A stretch of DNA of 64,000 bases. Source: VBAS01 sp035318985. Its GTDB lineage: Bacteria; Bacteroidota; Bacteroidia; Chitinophagales; Chitinophagaceae. Position numbers and translations under genes: made by a program. Shown in pieces: positions 25,743 to 34,591 of the stretch. The stretch's first letter is position 1; every line of letters starts with the position of its first letter. The stretch is taken from the NCBI GenBank assembly GCA_035318985.1, contig DATHDP010000087.1, forward strand, positions 8,844 to 72,843, written 5' to 3'. The notes beneath the pieces were generated by a model. It ran no database searches and was not told the origin of the DNA. It saw only the letters and a list, made by a program, of their open reading frames with translations.

Positions 25743-26726
25743 ATGAGAAATATCGCCATACTTGTTCCTGAAACAGCAGTGATAGAAGCAGTAGCCGACC
25801 CACGTTATATGTTCACGGCAGTAAATGAGTTTATTAAAAGCCAGGGGAAACCTGCACTATTCAATGTTGAATTAGTTGGTCTCACTAAAGAAGTTAAATT
25901 AGCTGATGGAATATTTTCAATTCATACCGATGCAACTCTTAAAACTGCAAAGAAACCCGATCTGATCATTATTCCTGCGATCAGTGGCAATCTTGAGCAT
26001 GCAATTAAACTGAATAAGGATTTTTTGCCGTGGATCGTAATTCAATATAAGAATGGCGCTGAAGTGGCAAGCCTTTGTCTTGGGGCTTTTATCCTTGCAT
26101 CAACCGGGTTACTGAATGGAAAGAACTGTTCAACACATTGGTTGTTTGCAAATGAATTCAGAAGCATGTTCGCTGATGTTGATCTTGTTGATAATAAAAT
26201 TGTAACCGACCAAAACGGTTTATATACAAGTGGCGGTGCAAATTCCTATTGGAATTTATTACTGCACCTGGTAGAAAAATATACCAACCGTGAACTGGCT
26301 ATTCTTGCTTCCAAGTTTTTTGTGTTGGATATCGATAGGAAGAGCCAATCACCTTTCACCATGTTCATAGGACAAAAGATCCATGATGATGATGAAATAA
26401 AAAAAGCACAGGAGTTTATTGAAAATAATTTTATGGAAAAGATCACTGTGGATGAGCTTTGTTCAAAATTTGCTATTGGTCGCCGCACTTTTGAAAGAAG
26501 ATTTAAAAAGGCTACCAATAACACCATCATTGAATACATTCAACGGGTAAAAATTGAATCAGCCAAAAAACAATTTGAAACAGGAAGAAAAACCGTTTCT
26601 GAAGTAATGTATGAAGTTGGCTATGCTGATACAAAAGCCTTTCGTGATGTATTTAAAAAAGTAACCGGCATGTCACCGCTTGATTACCGCAGCAAATACA
26701 ACAAAGAAACCTTACACCTGAACTAA
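25743..26726 (+). CDS. AraC-family regulator with DJ-1/PfpI domain (FtrA-like)
   Basis: 327 residues from the ATG at 25743; in-frame codons further upstream precede the likely promoter. Residues 1-190 form a DJ-1/PfpI-like domain (NIAILVPETAVIEAV, the elbow SLCLGAFILASTGLL with a Cys in the nucleophile position). Residues about 225-325 are an AraC-type double helix-turn-helix (ITVDELCSKFAIGRRTFERRFKKAT, TVSEVMYEVGYADTKAFRDVFKKVTGMSP). The DJ-1 part probably senses a ligand or stress signal. It faces the detoxification cluster and could control it; that is inference from position. Its 3' end overlaps the convergent VOC gene by 15 bases. Confidence 0.9.
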   Translation: MRNIAILVPETAVIEAVADPRYMFTAVNEFIKSQGKPALFNVELVGLTKEVKLADGIFSIHTDATLKTAKKPDLIIIPAISGNLEHAIKLNKDFLPWIVIQYKNGAEVASLCLGAFILASTGLLNGKNCSTHWLFANEFRSMFADVDLVDNKIVTDQNGLYTSGGANSYWNLLLHLVEKYTNRELAILASKFFVLDIDRKSQSPFTMFIGQKIHDDDEIKKAQEFIENNFMEKITVDELCSKFAIGRRTFERRFKKATNNTIIEYIQRVKIESAKKQFETGRKTVSEVMYEVGYADTKAFRDVFKKVTGMSPLDYRSKYNKETLHLN

Positions 26727-27095
26727 CTGGATATTGTTACCGCATGTATCATCAAATACAACAATTGTTGTTGGTCCCATTTGTGTAGGCTTCATACTGA
26801 ATTTCACTCCAAGTTTTTCCAATCGTTCAAATTCGCTTTGAACATTCCCGACATGAAACATAGTTAACGGTATACCAGCATCCTTTAAAGCCTTCTGATA
26901 AACTTTTGCAGGAGCAAAACCCATTGGCTCAAGTACAACTTCTGCGCCATCGGGCTCTTCTTTTGAAACCACAGTCAGCCAACTGTGTTCGCCCATTGGT
27001 ACGTCTGTCTTTTTTATGAACCCAAGTATCTCTGTATAAAATTTCAATGCCTTTTTCTGGTCATCAACTAAAATGCTGGTCCATTTTACTTTCAT
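26712..27095 (-). CDS. VOC family protein
   Basis: 127 residues from the ATG at 27095 (MKVKWTSILVDDQKKALKFY); an upstream in-frame start would add an unlike leader. The vicinal-oxygen-chelate pattern is clear: an N-terminal beta-alpha-beta, EHSWLTVVSKEEPDGAEVVLEP in the middle and PTTIVVFDDTCGNNIQLVQV at the end. It resembles the bleomycin-resistance/glyoxalase superfamily. The activity is unknown. The stop codon region overlaps the end of the AraC/DJ-1 gene tail to tail, and an AraC gene lies just upstream on the same strand. Confidence 0.86.
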   Translation of the reverse strand: MKVKWTSILVDDQKKALKFYTEILGFIKKTDVPMGEHSWLTVVSKEEPDGAEVVLEPMGFAPAKVYQKALKDAGIPLTMFHVGNVQSEFERLEKLGVKFSMKPTQMGPTTIVVFDDTCGNNIQLVQV

Positions 27096-27154
27096 ATAAA
27101 ATATTTTAAAAGGTAAATGTGTCAGCAAAAATGGTAAATGAAACCGAATAATCG

Positions 27155-27541
27155 CTATTCAAAATTGCTCTTTTTATTCTGATAGGCTAATGGAGTAACG
27201 CCGGTCATTTTTTTGAACAGACTTATGAATGATGTTTTGCTTTTAAATCCAATTGCATTACAAACTTCATCTATACTTTTTCCTTTTAGTAATATCTTTT
27301 TAGCCATTTCTATTCTCACTTCTTGCAGGTATTGATGAGGAGTACGACCATAATATCTTTTAAACACACGGATAAAATGAAATTTAGAGACTAAGGCTTT
27401 GCCAGCGATCTTATCAAGATTGATGTCTTCCGAAAAATGTTTATCAATATAATGACTGGATTCCATGATCTGTTTTGTCAGATCATTATGAGGGTATAAA
27501 ACTTTACTAAGTCTTGTTACTTCGTCACGGTAAAATGTCAT
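27155..27541 (-). CDS. Small AraC-type transcription regulator
   Basis: 128 residues made up essentially of the AraC DNA-binding domain: INLDKIAGKALVSKFHFIRVFKRYYGRTPHQYLQEVR (first helix-turn-helix and linker) and SIDEVCNAIGFKSKTSFISLFKKMTGVTPLAYQ (second). There is no recognisable ligand-binding domain. It sits between two VOC genes (two bases after the stop of the upstream one), suggesting one transcript. Such stand-alone regulators often control adjacent VOC genes in Bacteroidota; that role is inferred. Confidence 0.88.
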   Translation of the reverse strand: MTFYRDEVTRLSKVLYPHNDLTKQIMESSHYIDKHFSEDINLDKIAGKALVSKFHFIRVFKRYYGRTPHQYLQEVRIEMAKKILLKGKSIDEVCNAIGFKSKTSFISLFKKMTGVTPLAYQNKKSNFE

Positions 27542-27543
27542 AG

Positions 27544-27945
27544 CTATTCATTTGGATCTGCAGGTTCGATTATATCCCAAAGGTTTCCGTAAAGGTCTTT
27601 GAAAACAGCGACTGTTCCATATTCTTCCCGCTGTGGTTGTCTTACAATTTCAATTTGATGATTTAAAAGATTTTGATAATCTCTTTCAAAGTTATCCGTG
27701 TGAAGAAACAAAAACACTCTTCCGCCTGTTTGATTCCCCACCCTACTACTTTGCTCTTCATTTGCGGCTTTAGCAAGCAGTAAACAACATTCACTTGATC
27801 CTTTCGGTCTCACTAATACCCAACGCTTGGTTTCAGAAAGCTGTGTATCTTCTATCAGATCAAAATGTAATTTTTCCGTATAAAATTTTATTGCTTCGTC
27901 ATAATCATTAACAACAATAGCAATATGAGCAAGTCTTTGTTTCAT
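27544..27945 (-). CDS. VOC family protein
   Basis: 133 residues. Glyoxalase/bleomycin-resistance-type fold: QRLAHIAIVVNDYDEAIKFYTEKLHFDLIED, then WVLVRPKGSSECCLLLAKAAN, VFLFLHTDNFERDYQNLL and the ending YGTVAVFKDLYGNLWDIIEP. The His in the first strand and Glu in the last are placed like metal ligands of the superfamily, so a metal-dependent activity is possible. Its ATG shares one base with the stop codon of the serine hydrolase gene upstream (TGATG). Confidence 0.88.
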   Translation of the reverse strand: MKQRLAHIAIVVNDYDEAIKFYTEKLHFDLIEDTQLSETKRWVLVRPKGSSECCLLLAKAANEEQSSRVGNQTGGRVFLFLHTDNFERDYQNLLNHQIEIVRQPQREEYGTVAVFKDLYGNLWDIIEPADPNE

Positions 27946-29234
27946 CAGTTATCAATTTCTTTTAAGGCCGGGCGACCATCCTCTTTTCTTTTCTCGTAGT
28001 GAATTATAAATTTTGAAAGGTCAGGTTTATATTTTCTCCTTCTTTTCAATTCATAATTATAAACACATTGTCCTAATTTATACATAAAAGGATACCCGAT
28101 ATTATCATAATCATATTTGTCATCATTGAGAACATTGTCACTATTTACATAAATAGTTGCAGTAAGCATGAACTCAACTTTATTTTTGAAATCAACTATA
28201 TAAGATACATCTGTAAGACATCCGTACGCCCAGCCAACTTTATTAAATACACGAATATAGTTTGGAATGCTATGACTGCCTTGCTTAAAAAAGAATTTTA
28301 CATAACTATCATAATAAAGTCCAGTATCATATTTTGGATAATCAGTTTCGGAAGGGTACTGCGAAAGATAACGGTACAAAAAATCATAATCAGCTTTTTC
28401 CAAATGAAAACGCCGGTTTTCTGGAACCGAGTTGGGAAATAAAACAGACTGGAGTAATTGCTGAAGATGATAAACAGTTACATTATTAGCCATCGTAAAA
28501 TCGATCGGTTCATTGATCAAACTGTCCTGCGCATTCATATAAGCCCTTCCCATTTTATTGATATGACTGAAATCAAACGAATCAGTATTATAGGCTGCCG
28601 GCTGAAAATAAATAAGGGAACCACCAGGCTTGATAAAACGAATTGGATTTGTATGCCTGTTCTCATCAGCATTCATTCGCATAAAGCGGCGTGTGATACG
28701 CATATCCGGATAATCCATTTCATGAAGTCGACGGTTGGTTGTTTGCTGTCCTACGAACTCATACATCCGGGTGTAGGCATCATTATCACTCACTAAAAAT
28801 GCTTTACGTATAAATTGTGCAATAGAGGGCAATCCATTTTCAGCAGTACTGTCTTTGTGCAAAATTGTTTGTCGTGAATAGCCACTATCGTATTGCATCG
28901 GTGTAAACATGTCTACCTCTTTTTGCTTAAGTCCATTCAACTTTTCTAATGATAAAAAAGCCAAAGGCATTTTTACAGTAGATGCCGGATTAAAATAATG
29001 AAGTGAATCGTAGTTGAAATAATAGTTGGTGAACGAAGGAACATTATTCTTATCACGATTGATCTGAGTGTAAATTATCTGATAGCGATATATCTCCGGA
29101 TGTTGAATTACTGATTGGAATAAGCTATCTTTTTCACTACCAAAAATATCTTTTAGCAACTTACTTGTTGGTGATTGTGCAATGCAGCTTACTGAAGCAA
29201 TAAGCAAGGCAAAAATAATTGTGTAACGACGCAT
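27945..29234 (-). CDS. Exported serine hydrolase, beta-lactamase class A-like
   Basis: 429 residues with an N-terminal signal ending in SVSCIAQ. The penicillin-recognising fold is indicated by the active-site S-x-x-K in FNPASTVKMPLAF (Ser85, Lys88), the S-D-N triad segment FLVSDNDAYTRMYEF, and a late K-V-G in NKVGWAYGCL in the place of KTG. It is longer than class A beta-lactamases (about 290 residues), so a peptidase or other hydrolase role is at least as likely as antibiotic hydrolysis. It overlaps the VOC gene start by one base. Confidence 0.8.
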   Translation of the reverse strand: MRRYTIIFALLIASVSCIAQSPTSKLLKDIFGSEKDSLFQSVIQHPEIYRYQIIYTQINRDKNNVPSFTNYYFNYDSLHYFNPASTVKMPLAFLSLEKLNGLKQKEVDMFTPMQYDSGYSRQTILHKDSTAENGLPSIAQFIRKAFLVSDNDAYTRMYEFVGQQTTNRRLHEMDYPDMRITRRFMRMNADENRHTNPIRFIKPGGSLIYFQPAAYNTDSFDFSHINKMGRAYMNAQDSLINEPIDFTMANNVTVYHLQQLLQSVLFPNSVPENRRFHLEKADYDFLYRYLSQYPSETDYPKYDTGLYYDSYVKFFFKQGSHSIPNYIRVFNKVGWAYGCLTDVSYIVDFKNKVEFMLTATIYVNSDNVLNDDKYDYDNIGYPFMYKLGQCVYNYELKRRRKYKPDLSKFIIHYEKRKEDGRPALKEIDN

Positions 29235-29258
29235 GAAGTGAAGATAAATTAAAACATA

Positions 29259-29792
29259 TTAATTGGAGAGCTCGTTTTTTACTGAATACATAAGAAATGC
29301 AAGACCGTTAGGATAAATTTTGTGATCAGTTAGTGTCAACCATGTTCGATCTTTAATGTCACTGAATAAAACCTTACCGCTTCCTAGAATAACAGGATGT
29401 ACAGCTAAAATAATTTCATCGACGAGCTGTAGATTCATTAATGAAGAAATAAGTTCAGCGCCGCCGAAAAGCCAGATATCTTTCCCCTTTTTCTTTTTTA
29501 TTTTTCCCACTTCACTTTTGAAATCTCCTTTTACAAGCACTGCTCCTTTTCTTACACTATCGAATGAGTTTGAAAAAACATATTCTTTCAGTTTTGGAAA
29601 ACCGGGTGGCGCTTCGCTTTCCATAGCTAAAACTAACTCATAGGTTTTACGACCGTAGAATACTGAATCTATACGTTTGAAAAATTCAGACATACCATAA
29701 TCCTGATCAGTAAAGCACCAATCAAACTCTCCGTTGGGTCCTTCAATATATCCATCGAGGCTAACAGCAAGTTGCAGAACGACCTTTCTCAT
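29259..29792 (-). CDS. Dihydrofolate reductase family protein (RibD C-terminal-like)
   Basis: 177 residues with the YyaP/YwjB-type reductase layout: KVVLQLAVSLDGYIEGPNGEFDW at the start, FYGRKTYELVL, DIWLFGGAELISSLMNLQLVDEIILAVHPVILGSGK and a short C-terminal strand. The GGAELI and HPVILGSGK segments are the NADPH-binding and end-of-sheet signatures of the family. The physiological substrate is usually unknown. It is upstream of the serine hydrolase gene (24-base gap), likely in the same transcript. Confidence 0.86.
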   Translation of the reverse strand: MRKVVLQLAVSLDGYIEGPNGEFDWCFTDQDYGMSEFFKRIDSVFYGRKTYELVLAMESEAPPGFPKLKEYVFSNSFDSVRKGAVLVKGDFKSEVGKIKKKKGKDIWLFGGAELISSLMNLQLVDEIILAVHPVILGSGKVLFSDIKDRTWLTLTDHKIYPNGLAFLMYSVKNELSN

Positions 29793-29811
29793 TTAAGAGG
29801 TTTTATTAAGT

Positions 29812-31929
29812 TCAATTACAGACCTGAGGAATTGCAGCAGCCGCTGCCTGGTATCCCAAACTTACTGCACTTTTAAGATCCTGACATGCGACATCCTTCT
29901 TACCAGAATAATATTCTGCGAGTGCTCTGCTATAAAATGATATAGCATAATCAGGTTTGATTTCGATGGCTTTTGAAAAGCTAGTGATCGCTTCATTATA
30001 TTTTTTTTCATTGTAAAAAATATTACCCTTGTTATGGTATGCCTGTACATACCCCGGGTTTACTTCAATAGCTTTATCAAAATCTTTCTGCGCCAAATCG
30101 TTCATTGATCTATTCATATACAAAGTTCCCCGATTTAAATAAACCTGGTGGAAATTCGGATTTATCATAATTATTTTTTCATAGTCTTTCAGTGCATTAT
30201 CAAATTGCTTGTTATCCCGGAAACTATTGCCCCGGTTTAAGTATGCTTCAATATAATTTGGGTTCAATCCTATTGCTTTGCCGTATTCCTCTATAGCCTG
30301 TGAATTTTTACCTTGATTCATAAAAAGCGTTCCCCGCGAATAAAATGCTTCGGCAAAGTCCGGTCTCAGTCTAAGAGCCTTATCATATTCCATAAGAGCT
30401 TCATCAATCTGGTTCTTATTTTTTAGTGCATTTCCGCGGCCAATATGAAACCCTTCATTGGATGGCATGAATTCGATTGCTTTATCGAAATCCTTAAGCG
30501 CTTCATCATTTTTGCTTTCATTCATATAAAGAGTTCCCCTGTTATTGTAAGCTTTTGCATAATCCGATTTTAGTTCAATGGCCTTATTAAAATCTTTAAG
30601 TGCTGAATCATTGGTCCCTTGATTTAAATAAATAAGACCACGATTATTATAAGCGATCGGTACAGTTTGATACTTGCTGATCACATCATTCCAGAGAGTC
30701 AGATCATTATTCCAAATATTACACCGGGTATAAGTTTTTACAGAAAAGAAAATTGTGATGAGAGCTAACAAAACAAAAGCTGGCACTTTTAATTTCCTAT
30801 TCAATAAAAGATCAAATCCCTCGCCAGCCAGGTAAAATATTCCAATAGATGGAATATAACTATAGCGATCTGCTATAATAGCCCCACCAACGGGTAGCAA
30901 TTGTAAAACAAGAAAAATAGTGACAGCAAAAAAACCTACACCGAATAAAAACTTTTTTGTAAATCTTAGAGAATAGAAAAGAGCAACAATAAGACTGGTA
31001 AATAATATTGGATACAGGTAATATTGAGCCGGTATACTTTCAGTACTTTTTATTGGATATGGATAATAAGCGCTAAGGTGCAATGGAAAAAAAAGTTGAG
31101 ATAAGTACGTGATAAACCCAGCGCAGGCAAACACAATTCGTTGTAGAAAACCAAAGTTTATCACTTCAGTTGCGCCGGAAGATTTCTGTGCCCATACTGC
31201 CACTATACCAAAGCCAATCGATAACAGGATAAACGGAAGTTTTTCCAAAAGAGATTTTCCATTTATTTTTCTTCCTTTGAAATAATCAGTCAGTATTAGC
31301 ACTGCCGGCAGTGAAGCAGCCATTGCTTTCGAAAGAAGCGAAAGAAAAAACAACAGTAAAGAGAAAACATATAATTTTCTTTGCTGGCTGGTAAGATATT
31401 TCAGATACAGTATATAAGATGCAAGAAAGAAAAAAGTATAAAGCTGGTCCTTCAATTCGGCAGCCCATGCAACTGACTCAACATGCATGGGATGAATTCC
31501 AAATAATAGTGCAGCAACCAGGGCAACGGTTGGTTTATTAACAAGCAGATTTATTACATAAAAAACAAAAACAACATTCAATAAATGTAACAATAGGTTG
31601 ATGACGTGATATCCCGTTTCATTTGCTCCGAAAAATTGATATTCAATGGCAAAAGTTAATATGGTAAGAGGATGATAATTGCCCATTACATATTGTGAAA
31701 AAATATCCTTTAAGTTAATGGAATATACAAGCGGATTGTTTTTTATATAAAATTCGTCATCCCAGGCTAAGAGCTTGTTATTAAAAACTGGTAAATAAAT
31801 AACAAATGAAATCAGTAAAATGATAGCCAGGCTATAATATTTCCATGTGTCTGATTTCAGCCTCGCAGGTTTTAAAGCAGGAGGTCTTTTGGCTGGTTGG
31901 TTCTGTTTATATTTTATCTTTTTCTTCAT
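29812..31929 (-). CDS. Polytopic membrane protein with C-terminal TPR repeats (TMTC-like)
   Basis: 705 residues. The first 400 hold about ten to twelve membrane helices with an early extracytoplasmic loop (WDDEFYIKNNPLVYSIN, NYHPLTILTFAIEYQFFGANETGYHVINLLLHLLN) that recalls GT-C/PMT-like O-mannosyltransferases and animal TMTC proteins. The last 300 residues contain about eight regular TPR repeats (AYNNRGTLYMNESKNDEAL and similar). The Asp-Asp pair in the first loop is where GT-C enzymes keep catalytic acids. A glycosyltransferase role is plausible but not proven. It lies 19 bases upstream of the reductase gene. Confidence 0.8.
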   Translation of the reverse strand: MKKKIKYKQNQPAKRPPALKPARLKSDTWKYYSLAIILLISFVIYLPVFNNKLLAWDDEFYIKNNPLVYSINLKDIFSQYVMGNYHPLTILTFAIEYQFFGANETGYHVINLLLHLLNVVFVFYVINLLVNKPTVALVAALLFGIHPMHVESVAWAAELKDQLYTFFFLASYILYLKYLTSQQRKLYVFSLLLFFLSLLSKAMAASLPAVLILTDYFKGRKINGKSLLEKLPFILLSIGFGIVAVWAQKSSGATEVINFGFLQRIVFACAGFITYLSQLFFPLHLSAYYPYPIKSTESIPAQYYLYPILFTSLIVALFYSLRFTKKFLFGVGFFAVTIFLVLQLLPVGGAIIADRYSYIPSIGIFYLAGEGFDLLLNRKLKVPAFVLLALITIFFSVKTYTRCNIWNNDLTLWNDVISKYQTVPIAYNNRGLIYLNQGTNDSALKDFNKAIELKSDYAKAYNNRGTLYMNESKNDEALKDFDKAIEFMPSNEGFHIGRGNALKNKNQIDEALMEYDKALRLRPDFAEAFYSRGTLFMNQGKNSQAIEEYGKAIGLNPNYIEAYLNRGNSFRDNKQFDNALKDYEKIIMINPNFHQVYLNRGTLYMNRSMNDLAQKDFDKAIEVNPGYVQAYHNKGNIFYNEKKYNEAITSFSKAIEIKPDYAISFYSRALAEYYSGKKDVACQDLKSAVSLGYQAAAAAIPQVCN

Positions 31930-32042
31930 TATTAATAAAGATAGAAAATAAATCTTTTGACCGAATTGAAGTAAATATTCATTAATTTATTTTTCTCTGC
32001 CAATTAGAACGACTTCATTAAAGGAATTTAAACTATCACACG

Positions 32043-32071
32043 AAAAAATAAAAAATCCCGCCGCAGCAGGA
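32043..32071 (-). terminator. Terminator downstream of lipA
   Basis: On the minus strand a hairpin TCCTGC/GCGGGA (one G-U pair) with loop TGCG is followed by a T-rich tract (complement of the A runs at about 32043-32055). It is 29 bases from the lipA stop codon. Confidence 0.75.
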
Positions 32072-32099
32072 TACATAACTACAAACTATAAAGTAAAAA

Positions 32100-33014
32100 T
32101 TACAAACTTTCTTTACTACTCTCCCACTCCTTCCTTCCCAAACCAGCAAACACATGTCTTTCGCTGTGGTAAGAAGAACGAACAAGCGGGCCGCTTTCTA
32201 CATAATCTAATCCGAGTTTGTAGCCGATCTCACGGTATTCGGCAAATTCATCAGGATGTACAAAACGATGAACAGGTAAATGTTTTTTTGTTGGTTGGAG
32301 ATATTGTCCGAGGGTTATTACATCACATCCATTATCACGCAGGTCGGTCATTGTTTGTATCACTTCTTCTCTTGCTTCACCAAGACCGAGCATGATGCCG
32401 CTCTTTGTTCTCATGCCGCCTTGCTTCAAGATCTTTATCACTTCCATGCTGCGCCAATACTTAGCTTGTATACGTACCTGCCTTGTCAATCTTTCTACTG
32501 TTTCGATATTATGCGAAACAACTTCAGGTGCTGCATCAATAATGCGCTGGATATTTTCCTGCTCGCCTTTAAAATCGGGTATCAATGTTTCAAGAGTTGT
32601 ATCAGGATTCAAAGCTTTAACAGCTTTAATGGTATTGTACCAAATAATAGATCCTCCATCTTTTATTTCATCCCGGTCAACAGAAGTGATGACGGCATGT
32701 TTCACTTTCATTAAATGAATGGCTTCGGCCACACGTTGCGGTTCATCCCAATCAACCGGCTCAGGACGACCTGTAGCTACTGCACAGAACCCGCAGCTTC
32801 TTGTACAGATATTTCCAAGGATCATGAATGTGGCGGTACCTGCTCCCCAGCATTCGCCCATATTAGGGCAATTGCCGCTTTCACAGATCGTATGAAGTTT
32901 ATGCGTATCGACGAGGCTTCTGACATGCTTGTATTCTTCGCCAATGGGAAGCTTAACACGAAGCCAATCTGGTTTCTTTTGCCTGGGTTCTGATACTATT
33001 GGAAGTTCTGTCAT
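32100..33014 (-). CDS. lipA: Lipoyl synthase
   Basis: Radical-SAM enzyme that inserts two sulfurs into the octanoyl chain of lipoyl-dependent enzymes such as pyruvate dehydrogenase. 304 residues. The auxiliary cluster motif is CESGNCPNMGEC (Cys44, 49, 55), the radical-SAM motif CTRSCGFC (Cys70, 74, 77), and the C-terminal RSSYH segment that contacts the auxiliary cluster is present. Length and motifs are complete. It stands alone on the minus strand; its client E1 subunit gene pdhB is elsewhere in the window. Confidence 0.97.
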   Translation of the reverse strand: MTELPIVSEPRQKKPDWLRVKLPIGEEYKHVRSLVDTHKLHTICESGNCPNMGECWGAGTATFMILGNICTRSCGFCAVATGRPEPVDWDEPQRVAEAIHLMKVKHAVITSVDRDEIKDGGSIIWYNTIKAVKALNPDTTLETLIPDFKGEQENIQRIIDAAPEVVSHNIETVERLTRQVRIQAKYWRSMEVIKILKQGGMRTKSGIMLGLGEAREEVIQTMTDLRDNGCDVITLGQYLQPTKKHLPVHRFVHPDEFAEYREIGYKLGLDYVESGPLVRSSYHSERHVFAGLGRKEWESSKESL

Positions 33015-33063
33015 TTCTTGCGTTGAATAGAATTACCGGAAGTAAAAGAGTGCGACGCAACGT

Positions 33064-33079
33064 AAGCTTAATAGTAGCA
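33064..33079 (+). repeat. 16-bp repeat upstream of lipA (copy 1)
   Basis: AAGCTTAATAGTAGCA is repeated exactly at 44258-44273 upstream of topA. In both cases a GCGACGCAA/GCGTCGCAA-like sequence precedes it by a few bases, so the shared element is at least about 30 bases long. Confidence 0.65.
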
Positions 33080-33118
33080 TTTAGCTGGTAACACAATTAT
33101 CCTGCAAAAATAAAGCTA

Positions 33119-33925
33119 TTACTTGCGGCGACCAAACATGAAAGCGATGTGGCCCTGGTAAAAGAATTGCTGATCGTTTTGATAAAGCATGACCGGTATG
33201 CTGGAAGCATAATATTCCGCACTTACGCCAACCTCGATACCCGAAACAACTTCATTGTAACGTCCGAAATCAAACCGAAGACCTGTTTTTACGAATGCAC
33301 CGGGTTTTAATTTCATTTCACCCCAACCCATACCAAGGCCACCACTACCGATTATAAAACCAAATTTGAACAGGGAATCTGTTTCAGGAGAATACTTAAT
33401 TGTTTTGTTAGCGCCATTATCTTCAACCTGGATATAATAAGGACGCAGTAAGCCCAATGACAAGCCACCTTTATAAACAACGCTGACAGCTACGCCATTC
33501 TTATTCCCCTTTTGCCCCATTATACGATGGCCGCCAAAGCCGAGTTGTATTGAATAAAAGTTATTGATCTTGCCATACACATATGGGCTACCAAATGAAA
33601 AACCCCCGGTACCATTTGGCAGTTTATCTTCTTTTGGGTTTTTTATCTCATTAAACTCAATGCCATACACAAACCCATTCCTTTGCGTTTTCTTTTTGCC
33701 CCTTTCATAAAAGGCCCCATATCCATTAGTCCGTAATTGCAGACCCCAAATACTTTGTGAAGAATAAACGAGAACACCCTCTTCTTCCTGGCGGGTCATT
33801 TCAGTTGCTTTCTTGGCCTTTTCCTGCTTACGTTGCTGTTTTTTTGTTTGTTTTTTTGGGATCTCCTGCGCCACTAATGATGAACCCAGGGAAAACAAGA
33901 AAGCAATAATGAATAGTTTTTTCAA
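33119..33925 (-). CDS. Exported hypothetical protein, probable outer-membrane protein
   Basis: 268 residues, apparently starting with TTG at 33925 since no ATG occurs before residue 43, and the TTG gives a clean signal peptide (MKKLFIIAFLFSLGSSLVAQ). After a Lys/Gln-rich segment (about 23-48) come many alternating Gly/aromatic strands (IWGLQLRTNGYGAFYERG, FSFGSPYVYGKINNFYSIQLGFGG, AGRYNEV-type turns) ending in HIAFMFGRRK, consistent with a small beta-barrel. I do not recognise a named family. It is not obviously linked to its neighbours. Confidence 0.7.
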   Translation of the reverse strand: MKKLFIIAFLFSLGSSLVAQEIPKKQTKKQQRKQEKAKKATEMTRQEEEGVLVYSSQSIWGLQLRTNGYGAFYERGKKKTQRNGFVYGIEFNEIKNPKEDKLPNGTGGFSFGSPYVYGKINNFYSIQLGFGGHRIMGQKGNKNGVAVSVVYKGGLSLGLLRPYYIQVEDNGANKTIKYSPETDSLFKFGFIIGSGGLGMGWGEMKLKPGAFVKTGLRFDFGRYNEVVSGIEVGVSAEYYASSIPVMLYQNDQQFFYQGHIAFMFGRRK

Positions 33926-34026
33926 GGGAAAATATTTTAAACCAAGAGGCTATGTAATTAATTTCTGTCCCGACTTCTTTTACTCTTAGTATTGTTTATA
34001 ACGTAAATTTAGGGCAAAAAAATATA

Positions 34027-34440
34027 ATGACCTCAACAGTAGTTTATAATGGCGAGTTAAGAACAACATGTACCCATTTGCGTAGTGCCAATAGTTTTGA
34101 AACAGACGCCCCAGTTGATAATAATGGTAAAGGTGAAAGATTTTCACCGACCGACCTTATGGCAACATCCCTGGCGACCTGCATGATAACCGTAATGAGT
34201 ATAAAAGCAAGGACAATGGGTTTTGATCTGACTGGTGTTAAGATAGATGTATTAAAGATCATGAAAGCTGAGCCGCGCCGCGTAGGCGGTATCGAATTGA
34301 CCTTTCATATTCCCGATAGCTTGCTTAACATAGATGAAAAAACAAAAACGATCTTGAAAAATACGGGAATGACCTGTCCTGTTGCATTGAGTGTACATCC
34401 GGATATTGAGCAGAAAGTGAATTGGGGAGGTTGGAGCTAG
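34027..34440 (+). CDS. OsmC family peroxide-resistance protein
   Basis: 137 residues, cytoplasmic. OsmC/Ohr-type thiol peroxidase fold with the two conserved cysteines: Cys52 in TSLATCMITVMSIKA and Cys117 in GMTCPVALSVHPDIE. Family members reduce organic hydroperoxides using dithiol donors. Both cysteines are in the expected contexts, so activity is likely. It is a single gene on the plus strand, flanked by minus-strand genes. A TAAATTTA stands about 15 bases upstream of the start and could be part of its promoter. Confidence 0.9.
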   Translation: MTSTVVYNGELRTTCTHLRSANSFETDAPVDNNGKGERFSPTDLMATSLATCMITVMSIKARTMGFDLTGVKIDVLKIMKAEPRRVGGIELTFHIPDSLLNIDEKTKTILKNTGMTCPVALSVHPDIEQKVNWGGWS

Positions 34441-34543
34441 TTGAAGCGATTGTCCGTTTTTCTCGTAGTATTTCTTAGGAACCTGCGGACTTATTGGATG
34501 TTATTTAAGGTATAAATTCATGAAATATAGCAGGTGGTTTCGC

Positions 34544-34575
34544 TTTTGAAGTATAAACTCTGGCCCCTACTTTTA
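34544..34575 (+). promoter_or_regulatory. Possible promoter of the small lipoprotein gene
   Basis: TTTTG (34544-34548), a 19-base spacer and TACTTTTA (34568-34575), seven of eight matches to TAnnTTTG. It precedes the ATG at 34592 by 16 bases. Confidence 0.5.
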
Positions 34576-34591
34576 GTTCAAATTAAAACCT

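Noticed and set aside
32280..32718. Two long plus-strand frames (144 and 108 codons) opposite lipA
   Set aside because: They are antisense shadows of lipA, are rich in Cys, Phe and Ile of the kind such shadows show, and have no promoter or start context.
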